From the NCBI GenBank assembly GCA_949130485.1, contig OX422191.1, forward strand, positions 1,615,441 to 1,679,440: DNA of 64,000 bases. The letters are read 5' to 3'. Position 1 is the first letter of the stretch, and every line of letters begins with the position of its first letter. A program made the position numbers and the translations under genes. The stretch is from Agelas oroides (taxonomy: Eukaryota; Porifera; Demospongiae; Agelasida; Agelasidae). This document shows, piece after piece, positions 33,487 to 49,992 of this stretch. The notes under the pieces are model-generated. The model saw only the letters and a list, made by a program, of their open reading frames with translations, was not told where the DNA came from and ran no database searches.

Positions 33487-34202
33487 GCCTGCATGGAGCA
33501 AGAGAAGAAGAAGTGAGAGAAGAAGTGAGAGAGGAAGAAGTGAGAGAAGCACGGAGAGAGAGAAGTAAGAAAAGCACAGAGCGGGAGAAGAAGAAGTGAG
33601 AGATGAAGAAGTGAGAGAAGCACGGAGAGAGAGAAGAAGTGAGAAAAGCACAGAGCGAGAGATGCAGTGGCGTAGCTAAGGTAGGGCCTGGTAGGGCCTA
33701 GGCCCTACCAACTGCTGCAAGTGCCCTACCAACTGGAGCCCTACCGTCCGGCTTTCTCACTTACTGGAGCTACACAACCGCCAGTGTAACAGTGCTGTAC
33801 GTACGTACTGCTTCATTCGAGCAACCGCCAGGCACGCTGGGCTTCTCTTCGTCTACTGAGTACGACAGACATGTGTCTACAAACCACGCCTACCCAAGTA
33901 CATGTCTCGTTCCCAGTCTGTACTTGTGCCCTACCAACTGTCAGCTTCTAGCTACGCCACTGGAGAGATGAAGAAGTGAGAGAAGCACGGAGAGAGAGAA
34001 GAAGAAGCGAGAGAAGCACGTGCTTCTCTCACTCCGTGCTTCTCTCACTTCTTCTCTCACTCCGTGCTTCTCTCGCTCCGTGCTTCTCTCACTTCTTCTT
34101 CTCTCACTCCGTGCTTCTCTCACTCCGTGCTTCTCTCGCTTTATTTTCTCTCACTCCGTGGAGTGAGAGAAGAAGTGAGAGAAGCACGGAGAGAGAGAAG
34201 AA
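33487..34202. repeat. GAGAGAAGCACGGAGAGAGA minisatellite with inverted half
   Basis: Imperfect units GTGAGAGAAGCACGGAGAGA on the left and in 34160-34202, and the reverse complement at 34020-34155, so the array can fold on itself. Interrupted at 33665-33962 by a MITE. Confidence 0.8.
33665..33962. mobile_element. hAT MITE, 298 bp, CAGTGGCGTAGCTA ends
   Basis: Starts CAGTGGCGTAGCTA and ends TAGCTACGCCACTG. Perfect 8-bp target-site duplication GAGAGATG at 33657-33664 and 33963-33970. Inserted into the minisatellite. Ends of this form are widespread in animal hAT MITEs. Confidence 0.9.
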
Positions 34203-34456
34203 TAATGAGTTGAGTGTTGCACAATTACGGAAACAAAGCCACTCATCAAAAACACATTGGGACCAGAGGGTGCTCGGATAACTGAACTGTTCAAAACAAT
34301 ATTCAAAGCACAACAAAATCCACAAACATCACAATTTTAAGGTACATAGGATAAGCCGAGATTTGGATAACTGAAATTTGGACATAGTGACTTCCTACTT
34401 TGGAAATTATCAAGCTTTTGAGTTGCCCTAGAGCGTTTACGACAACAGTTTTATGT

Positions 34457-39976
<5,520 letters not shown>

Positions 39977-40136
39977 TTCTGCGCAGCACAGCGATCGTTG
40001 TTGATTCAGCCCCTCCCCCTTTTCGCGGTGTACCAGATCACATGACAATTAATCTCACGTCATTTTTGCCTCGTTCCCAGGCTGGAGGAACTGATGATAT
40101 GATCTTGGGAACGAGACTTTACAGATAGTACTAAAC
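39977..40136. promoter_or_regulatory. Bidirectional promoter between GULP and CCDC12
   Basis: The two start codons point away from each other with 160 bp between them, so both promoters and 5' UTRs must share this stretch. It contains a decayed hairpin (about 40067-40118, GCCTCGTTCCCAGGCTGGAG and GATCTTGGGAACGAGAC) of the 9-bp-duplication family. No TATA box was seen. Confidence 0.6.
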
Positions 40137-42104
40137 ATGGCGTCGTTGGAAGAGCAAGCGTTGGAGCGGAAAGCGAGGTTAAAGGCTTTACGAGCGAAGA
40201 GGGAGGGGAAACAGGATTCACAAGTAAGAGAATATGAAAGGGCTTAAGTTGTTTCTGGACATTTTTGAGTGAGAAATAGGCAAAATTCTATTTAACACCT
40301 ACCTTGTATTTTCCACACCTTTCCAGAACGGTGGTCCAAATCAAACAGAAGGGTATGTTGGTCACTGGAAAGTTCTTGCATCTGATTGGTCCACTCAGTT
40401 CAAAGGTTCTTACATTTAGTTGGTCCATTCAGTTTATTAGTTCATCCATCTGATTGGTCTACTCAGTTCAAAGCCCCAGCTGAAGTTCAGAAGCTACATA
40501 CCTCAGACAGAAGACCTCAAGGAGAGACGACTGCCCAAAGCAAAACCAGAGGATGGTGAGTTGAGAGTACATCACAAAGCACACCTAGTCTCATAACCTA
40601 ACCTACCGAGAGTGAGTTAGTCTCAAAATGTCAACTCCCTTAATATCAACTCCCGAAGTATCAACTCCCAAAATGTCAACTTAAACTCTCAAAATGTCAA
40701 CCACCAGACTCTTCCTTCCCCGTGTGTGATACTGAAAGCATTGGGGTTGGTTGGGTCTAGCTTGCAAAACTAAAGCCACGTCCTTTAGTCGTGTTGAGGA
40801 GAACTGAAATTGGTAGTACAGCTAAGTGTATCTAGGAGGCTCAACCAAATATAAGTCATTGTAGTAATGTATCCTGCATCTCTACTCGAGTATCTGTACC
40901 TTTTTTGAGTGGATTTGGCGTAAAATGTTTTGAATGCTGCTAGGTGACACTGTTGCAAAAGTGTGCGCTAGCCCAAGAAATTCGACTTAGTTCACCAGAC
41001 TGTTTCTCCTCGTGAGAGGGTGGGGTCTGGGGACAAGACTAATGTGTCCTTTGCCTGCAAGCGTGAGGATCAAGGAGCACGCTCTCCTTCTGGGTAAAAT
41101 TGTAGTGCTCTGGCCAGACGAAAGTCTGGGTCATCTATGGCTATGCAGGCCTAAAAATTGTTAAACCTTACCACTGCTCTCTTCGGGTTTGTTATAGTAC
41201 CAGTTGAATACCAAGTTTGGCTATGAAAGATTACACAACTAGTGATCGACATGGGGCATTTTAAATATGATAGACAGTTCATTGTGAAATTACTTACCTA
41301 CCACCTTAATTTAGAGTTTTGTATTTTCTGCAGTTGGACCCCAGATCAAGGACCAGCTGGAGGCTGCCAAAGATGCAGAAATTGGAGAAGTGGTGAGAGC
41401 TCAACTGTCCTCTGCGTGCGGTGTGAAGAGTTTCATTAATTTCTCTCCCTCTCTTTATTTCATCATCTAGAATTTAGCAAATTTGGCACCAAGAAAAGTA
41501 GACTGGTAGGGTGGTGACATTGTTATGATTTGTATAATACACTCTTTACATGTAATTGTGGTAGCCTTCTTCCTAGGCTTTCCCACTGTCCAGTTTTTGA
41601 TCACTTGGGGTATCAAAGACGCATGTGGACGAGATTTGTCACACGACGTCTGACATTGACATTAATTCATTGTAAACGATCAAAACGTGAATTAAACAGG
41701 AAGATGTGGTTCAATGATCAATTGTTCATACATAATTTAACAAATTTTGTGTCAAAAATCAAATTGATGTGATGATGGCAACGAGCCTTGTACAACTTGT
41801 ATGATTACTACAAACACATCTGTAAATAGTCTGATCATGTGACCACGTGTGATGACATCATCTGTAAATAGTCTGATCATGTGACCACATGTGATGACAT
41901 CATCTGTAAATAGTCTGATCATGTGACCACGTGTGATGACATCACATAAAAATAGATCAGTGTGCGTCATGTGATCATAGTGCTTCTTGTTTAGGGATCT
42001 CAAACGTGATATTGCTAAGAAGCTGGAGAAACTTGAAAGAAGAACACAGAAAGCGATAGTTGAAATCATACGTACGTTTATTGTATATGTACGTGTGTGT
42101 GTGT

Positions 42105-42145
<41 letters not shown>

Positions 42146-42446
42146 GGACTATTTCTGTCAGTTCAGATTCTCCCTAGCCTCATTCCCAGGCTCTCCCCTC
42201 GACCCTCTGTTTTATTTACATCGGGGCGAGGGGAGAGCCTGGGAACGAGGCTAGATTCTCCCTCCCTGCATGTGAGTGTAGCATGGGTAGATGTCTATGT
42301 GTGTGTGAAGATCACTGCTGTTGTGGGTTTTGTACTGTCCCCTCTTTCAACCCTCAGGTGACAGATTACAAGCAGAGGACAACGCCAACCTCGCCTCAGC
42401 GGTAGCAACTGCCGGCAATGAACAACAACAATATGACTCAGACTAA
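40137..42446 (+). CDS. CCDC12: CCDC12 / cwf18 pre-mRNA splicing factor
   Basis: Seven exons: 40137-40223, 40327-40352, 40467-40555, 41334-41392, 41471-41505, 41995-42071, 42358-42446; 462 bp, 153 residues (human about 166). A small coiled-coil protein of the activated spliceosome, homologous to fission yeast cwf18. Matches to human run its whole length: LEEQALERKARLKALRAKRE, RSYIPQTEDLKERRLPKAKP, KDQLEAAKDAEI, NLANLAPRKVDWDLKRDIAK, KLEKLERRTQKAIVEIIRDR, LASAV and a final YDSD. Exons 2 (26 bp) and 5 (35 bp) are micro-exons. Exon 2 encodes NGGPNQTEG, where the human protein has an acidic loop. Divergently transcribed from GULP. Confidence 0.93.
41808..41945. repeat. 42-bp minisatellite, three copies, in CCDC12 intron 5
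   Basis: Unit CTGTAAATAGTCTGATCATG followed by TGACCACGTGTGATGACATCAT, nearly exact copies. Each copy contains CACGTG or CACATG, and TGACATCA resembling a CRE/AP-1 core; whether that matters is unknown. Confidence 0.85.
42175..42253. mobile_element. 79-bp TAGCCTCAT hairpin element with perfect 9-bp target-site duplication
   Basis: TAGCCTCATTCCCAGGCTCT and CCCCTCG mirrored to GAGGCTA, flanked by GATTCTCCC on both sides (42166-42174 and 42254-42262). Lies in the last CCDC12 intron. Confidence 0.9.
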
Positions 42447-43234
42447 CATCTCTCTCATTATGTTTTCACTTTCTATACAACTATGACTTGTATACATGCA
42501 ATGGAAGCATTATCTAGCCTCATTCCCAGGCCACTTGAGATAAAATCTGGGAATGAGGCTAGAGAGGATCCTCGCTCCCATGCTCCCTCTACAATGTACT
42601 GCAATTATAGAAAGGTGGGCAAGGCCTGGGAACAAAAGTAGCAGGTGGGCAAGGCCTGGGAACAAAAGTAGCAGGTGGGCAAGGCCTGGGAACAAAAGTA
42701 GCAGGTGGGCAAGGCCTGGGAACAAAAGTAGCATAAGAAATGTACACTGTACCATTAGCGACAGTGATGCCCTGTAGCCTTAAACTGTTTGTCCAGCTTT
42801 TCATTGAGCACTTGCAGTGCAGAAAGGGTGGAGCTGGGAACAAGACTAATAAAAGCTTGCTATATATACCTGCATGCATGGTACATTCATTTTCACTATA
42901 TCCTGACTGTAACCCAGGTTTATGTTTTTGTTAACCTCCACCAAGCGGCTTTGCATGCCATCTTAATTAAAATGAGAAAGATGGATACTTGAGCACAAGC
43001 GTCTTGATGTTATTACTTACACAAAAAAAAATCATAAATACACTCCAATAATAGAATGTCATTATAGCTGTTGATTCAAGGCTGTATAAATCACTCAATG
43101 ACATTGGTATGGCTTTCACTGCAATCAAAATAGTACGCTGGCCAAAAGTGGCTGATTCAATCCTGTATAAATCACATTCAGTCTCATTCCCAGACACTCA
43201 CTGAGGTCTGGGAATGAGACTAGCTTACAAAAAC
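42447..43234. other. Spacer between CCDC12 and ZIP 3' ends
   Basis: Contains a 47-bp TAGCCTCAT hairpin (42515-42561), a 31-bp minisatellite (42612-42735) and a third hairpin of the same family (about 43180-43222). No coding exon seen. Confidence 0.65.
42612..42735. repeat. 31-bp minisatellite, four copies
   Basis: Unit AGGTGGGCAAGGCCTGGGAA followed by CAAAAGTAGC. The GGCCTGGGAAC core resembles the inner half of the TAGCCTC hairpin arms, suggesting the array grew from one. Confidence 0.8.
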
Positions 43235-46200
43235 TCAATGTACAAGTGAGTTCAGTTGTTTTTCATACACAGCAACGCAGAGCAACACGGCAAACCCAAT
43301 GGCAAAGCCAATCACTGACATCACAAACTGAACACATTTGGTGAATGCACTTCCCTTTAGGCGCACCAATTCTGGAAGCTGAGAGGGAGGATAGGGAAGG
43401 GGAAGAGGGAAGAAGAGAGATGAACGAAAGGGGAGGGAGGGGAGGGAAGGGGGAAGAATATAGAGGAAGGAGGGGGTGGGAGTGAAGGAGACAACAGGGG
43501 GGGGAAGGGAGAAAGAGAAAGGAAATGTATAAATTATATATAGCAAAAGGAGGAGGAGGATGGAGGACAGAGGTGACTTGCAAAGCAGCAGCTACCGTAG
43601 ATTGGGAAATTTTTGCCGTTAAAATTTTTTTTCGCCAGTTGCTTAGGCAGCGAAAATTAAACGTGCAAAAATTTTAAATTTAAAGTTTAATTTTCGCCAC
43701 TTGGCCACGCGACGAAAATTAAACACGCAAACATTTCTTTCGCGAAAATTTCCCCATCTACGGTATTTACAAGTACAAGACAAATGTAGAAATGACAGAA
43801 ACAAAGGAAAAGCGAAGGTGGAGAGAGGAGTGACTTAAAATGTCTGCATTACATCGTTATGTAGATAGCCTAACCACCCACACACAAGAGTCTGGGAATG
43901 AGCCGGTCCCTAACCAACTATGTAGCATTGAAGAATTTCACACAAAGAAACTTGCCAGCTCTACAACATATGTTCTATGATTTCACACACCTACACACAC
44001 GTACGTAGGTGCATTTAGCCAAAATTTGCATTAAAGTAAGGTATGCCCAAATCACTGTGCTTATTTGTATTTCAAGTAATCGATTTTCTTTAGAATGAGA
44101 GTCATAACTTCCTGTACATCAGGCAAAGGGTCTTCCTACAGATTTGTTTCACGTCTCGGTAGTTGCCGAGAATCAAGTCCCTGCATGGCTTCAGCCACTA
44201 GTGTACTGAAAGCTTCACTCTCATAAATTGGCAGTGTGCCAACATTCAGTACCACCTGTACAGTGTATAGTGGGTTGTGAGGGATGGTAGTTGTGAGGGA
44301 TGGTAGTTGTGAGGGATGCTAGTTGTGAGGGATGCTAGTTGTGAGGGATGGTGGCTGTGAGGGATGGTGGTTGTGAGGGATGGTAGTTGTGAGGGATGGT
44401 AGTTGTGAGGGATGGTAGTTGTGAGGGATGGTAGTTGTGAGGGATGGTAGTTGTGAGGGATGGTAGTTGTGAGGGATGGTAGTTGTGAGGGATGGTAGTT
44501 GTGAGGGATGGTGGTTGTGAGGGATGGTGGTTGTGAGGGATGGTGGTTGTGAGGGATGGTAGTTGTGAGGGATGGTAGTTGTGAGGGATGGTAGTTGTGA
44601 GGGATGGTAGTTGTGAGGGATGGTTGTCGCCAAGGAACTATGAAATAGCGCCGTTAGATAATAAGATGCTGACATCCACTGAACACATTGACGTATTTGC
44701 TACCCATGACAAAGGATGCGATCTACGAAGAGCGCGGATCTCATTGGTCACAGCAAGTTTCTGCCATGGCGACAACTCAATGCTTGCAGCGTGACCACAC
44801 CCTTCCTCTCTGTGAAGGGTGTGGCTTGCGAGGGGTCCTGGGTCCAATTCCAACAGACTGCCAGCCTTTCACTGCCTCTGCACTCACCAGCCTCTGTCAT
44901 CACATCAAATCTCTTTATTCTCAGCTAAGCGAAAATGTTGGCTCAGGACCAGAGGAGGTTGGAAGCTAGTAATTAGTGATACGCGCGAAGTAGCAATTAG
45001 TCCCACGTGAATGACGTAATCATACGGGCTGCCATTGTGGCCCATAGTAAAAGGTGAACTCGATTTACACTACGGCGCCCTCGCTTGTTTGGAATAAAAC
45101 TTGCTCAATGGATACTGCTAGGTGAGCTCTAGATTGACCGCTATGGCATTTTATAACCACCAAAATCTTTCAAGGGGATTTCTAAGGAAACACTCAAATG
45201 CTTCGCGTATAAGAAAGAGCTATAGCGGTCGATCTAGAGCTCACCTAGCAGTATCCACTGAGCGAGTTTTGTTCCAAACAAGCGAGGGCGCCGTACTGTA
45301 AATCAATTTCACCTTTTACTATGGGCCACAATGGCAGCCCGTATGATTATGTTATTCACGTGGGACTAATTGCTACTTTGCGCGTATCACTAATTACTAG
45401 CTTCCAACCTCCTCTGGCTCAGGACCATTATTAAAAAGACAGCTTACCAGATCTACAAGGGCAATATATAGAAACTGTCCAGCTACGATGGCAAGAATCC
45501 AGCTGTCAGCTGTTTCGCTGCCTGTTCCTATGGAAACACCGACAAAGAACCCGATGATGGCTCCGAGTGAAGAGAGTAGGTTGAATACTAGAGCTGCGTA
45601 CCACGTCATACCAGTTGAGAGGAGGATGACGTAGTCACCTGTGGAGGAAGGGGGAGAGAGAGAGGAATGGGGGAGAGGAAGAGAGAAGGAGAGGGAGGGA
45701 GGGGAGGGAGGAAGGGGGAGAAGAATAGAGGAGAGGGAGGAGAGAGAGAAGGGAATGGAGGGATGGAAGGAGTGAGGAAGGGGGAGAGGATGAGAGAAGG
45801 AGAGGGAGGGAGGGGAGGGAGGGAGGAAGAGAGGAAGGGGGAGAGGGAGGAGAGAGAGAAGGGAATGGAGGGAGTGAGGAAGGGGGAGAGGAACCAGCTT
45901 ATGTGACTCCCTCACATAGCACATGAGGTATCTCATGAAACAGGATCGCAATGGCCGTGCTGAGACCCCCTCCCAAGCTCTGTGAGATGGCCGCCCCGAG
46001 AGCAATCCCGTCTGCCACTCTGTGTAGAGTGTCACCCATTACGATCACCCAGGCAAGTGGTTGAACTGATCGCAAATAGCGACACACACGACCCCAACCC
46101 TGAATGAGAGATGTGTTAATCATTATACATGTCATCAAGAGTGCATAAGAACGGGTGGCTTGAGTAAGAGCATGTAACTCCATAGTCTGGTCAAAATCAT

Positions 46201-47124
46201 TGAACCATACTGAAAATAGAACATCCAGTCATGTGCTTAGCAACAACGGCTTACGTTTACGCGCAGCTGTGCAGTACGTGTTACTATTTTTAGCACTGGC
46301 GGTAAATTCCGACCGGTTTCAAATTTTACATAGTTACACGCTCTTACTCTAGTCACCCGTTCTTGTGACACGCATTCCCCATCACTACCCCCGTTCTCAG
46401 GCCTTTATCACTGTCCAGTTTTGAACACTGGTGTATATACCAAGCTTCCCCCTCTTCCCACCATACCCACTCCTGTGGGAAGAGGAAACAAGGTGGATAG
46501 GTCTGGAGATAAACACTTACTGTTTTTGTCACTGTACTTGTGGCTGCTTTCTCCGCTTGATCTGGCAAATCTTCACCACTGGTTTGGCCATTTTTAACGC
46601 CATTTTGAGCAGAGATAACTTCAGGGGCAGTCTCCTTGTCGTGGTTATAGTTGCTTGGTTGAGCATGTGAGTGAGTCTTGGGGAGGAAGGGCGTACTTTC
46701 CGTGGGGGGAGGGGTAGGCACATGGCTAGCAGAATTTCCCTAAAATGTAAAGAAAAAAGTCATTGAATTTCATGCTACTCTACCACTATTTATGCTTAGT
46801 GACTCAACAATAGTGGCTAGGCTCTGCTTTGCACGTGAGGCTTTCTGCATGCATGTACCCCTAGCATTGATGCTGAGCTACGGAATCATGGCGTACGGTA
46901 GTACGCCATATGTAGGGATGACCCCGAAAAAAAATGGCGGCCACATTCAAAGTGCACAAATGACACGCTCGAAATGTCCGCGTTAGATAAGTCAACGGCC
47001 TCCATGAGCCATATCAGACATTATCGAGTGCTTCCATGGGCAACAGGATCGTTAAATTTGCTGGAAAGCATCGCTAAGTACCTGACAGTCAAGTCGCTAA
47101 AAAAGGCAGATCGTCTATCTTCTG

Positions 47125-47155
<31 letters not shown>

Positions 47156-49941
47156 TTGCTCACCACGATAGCACGACAACGGCTGAAGCTATTACAACGA
47201 TTCAAACGCGAAAGATCAGCATAAATTACTGGGTATTGTACCCACCACTCATCGTTCTCAAAGAAATAAGTCGAATTAATCGGCGATTCTCAGGTAACCC
47301 CACGCTTATGCTTGCTGCTATACGCCATTTTGTTAGAATAGAATATTCATAGCGATTACGTCAACAGAAGTTCAACAGCTACAGCACGTGAAGTTGGCAT
47401 GCAGCTGCGGTTATTCTACTTCCGTAGAGAACTTGACGATCGATTGATTCCCAAACGATTGCATATGTTGCTACTTTCATACAGCAGTTGACGTACTTGT
47501 GCTGGATTTGACAAGGAACGCAGTATGCGTAACGTCCACAAGAAACGGGCGCGGGATAAGCAGAACTATCTGCGAAACAAAGAAAGCAAAAGGCAAGCGT
47601 CCCGTAACAAGTACTGGAAGAACCCGGAAAAACACTCTTACTCTCCAAGGGTTCCTTTACCACAGTTATGCCTTACCTCTTTATGACCTATGTACCTGCC
47701 ACCCACCATACACAACCTACACACACCTGCCCACAATGTATAACCAGCTATAGAAACTGTTCCTTGGACAACACACAACATACAGTGTTACAACCCTGTC
47801 ATACAACAGAACAGGTAGACAGTCATGTATATACCACAGTGCCTTAGAACAACCACTCACACACACATGCACATACCCAATTAGACAACAGTTACACCCA
47901 TGATTCCATTGTCAAGTGGATAAGTGCAAACAGCTAACATCCTCCAGAAATCCATCAACATCAACAATAAACTACATAACAAGTCATTTCACTTGGGGTG
48001 TGGTTACACAGCAACAAAAAAAAAACAACAGAAACAAGTCACAAAAAAGTTTGCCAAACGCAAACAAGCACATGTAGGGATGAAATCCTCAAAAACCAAC
48101 CAAACAAGACGGGAACGACACCACAATACTTTTACACCATCCCTACATCTTGTGCCATTTTGCCACCTGTACACAACACAAAACCCTCTACATTTGTACT
48201 TATTAGCCCACACCAACCACAAACAAACATAGTACTTCACTCCATTCAACTATCTCACAAAATAACCCATCCTTCACAAAGCATTACAAAATTACCACTA
48301 CTCACTTCACAGCCACCTGTATACAAGACAACCCATATCTATCATGCTAAACAGGCATAAAACTTAACAACATAATGCACATTCCAACATAACACACACA
48401 CTCACCACTCCTCACTCACTCCACACCTTCTACACACAACTTGGACCATACCTGCTACACTCAGTAGCAACCACCAACAACACAACATACTCACTATGCA
48501 CAACACACCCACGCCACACCCTTCCATCTACAAGACAACCCTCTTCTACACACAACTAAAAAACAAATACAAACACACAGTTTTGGCAAAATGGCACAAG
48601 ATGTAGGGATGGTGTAAAAGTATTGTGGTGTCGTTCCCGTCTTGTTTGGTTGGTTTTTGAGGATTTCATCCCTACATGTGCTTGTTTGCGTTTGGCAAAC
48701 TTTTTTGTGACTTTAAGATAAAGGAGAGCAGGTCTGTGAGAAATGGTCTGGTAAAAAAAAACGTACCGTAGATCGGGAAAATTTCGCTGTTTAAAATATT
48801 TTCGCAGTCGAGACCAACCGTGAAACTTTAACACGCGAAAAAAAAAAACAACTTATGTGGTGATGATCAATGAATATATAAGTGTGTGCGGAAGTCCCCA
48901 CCCCCCAAGGTCAATGTCTGATCGACGACTACAGCTAGGGATACCTGGCTCTCCCGATACCTCGTAGTAGACTAAACGCTAGGATACCTGGCTCACTAAA
49001 CGCTAGGAATGCTCTAGGTGCTCGTCCCTATTGTAACCGTCAACCGTTAAAAAAATTTCGCGGATTGAATGAAACCGCAAAAATTTAACACCACGACAAT
49101 TTTTCACGCAAATCATTTTTAACATGGAAATTTCCCAATCTACAGTAGATTTAATTGCTTGGGCCTTGTACCAAAATGTGGTAAGGACCAATGAGATTGT
49201 GAGATCACATAATTTCGCATTACTCATGTATCCAAACAATTTCTTTGAGCAGGTGTGTCCCAAAATGGACAGAATGTTGCTGAGATACACTAGTCTCAAA
49301 AACATGCTAGCCAAAGAAATAGAGGGCGTGTATTTACATCATCATACGTAGTAGCAACCGTTGCTACGCCACCATCTTGATAGGCAAAATGGACAGTTTT
49401 TAATGGGACTTACGTACTAGTGTGTCGAACTCCCCGTGCTAGCAACAATCCTACAAGTAGCATTCCTTTCTTGTACAGGTATGTTAACTGTCATGACTAG
49501 CTCTCTGCATACTATAAAGTTGAAGCTAAATGCATGCTCCGTACCTCGAAGCAAGGTTGTAGAATAGGCCTTGCCGTACAATGTTCCTATTCATATACAG
49601 AAGTATGCAGAAATATGCAGAAATTGCTTGCTGATGATGTCACATGCACGCCCTCTATTTGACTTGGTTCACCAACTGTTTTTCCCTCTGAGAGGGTGGG
49701 GTCTGGGCATGAGACTAGACGTACATGTATGTACTCACAGTTGAGTGGGTGTGATCATGTTCAGGTGAGTGGGTGTGGTCATGTTCAGGGGCTAAGGAAC
49801 GCAGGAGAACCTCAAACACAAAAAATGTGAGCACTCCTCCAATTAGAGCACATCCCTTCCAGACGATGTCATGAGAGTGGGTGTGGTCATCCTGTGTGAC
49901 ATCATGTTCATGATCATGATCATGCTCATCCAAACCAAATG

Positions 49942-49992
<51 letters not shown>

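Larger units (their letters stand above)
32805..34456. other. Spacer between the type II receptor and GULP genes (convergent 3' ends)
   Basis: Holds the receptor 3' UTR, a likely poly(A) signal at 33377, a GAGAGAAGCACGGAGAGAGA array broken by a hAT MITE, and the GULP 3' end. No other gene was seen. Confidence 0.7.

Noticed and set aside
44950..45447. MITE insertion thought to rewrite the ZIP C-terminus
   Set aside because: The frame of exon 9 continues into the element, but a GTAAGC donor at 45447 and a downstream exon (LPELVRLKG...) restoring the usual L-V-D-L-L-P-E-L and TM8 place the element in an intron.
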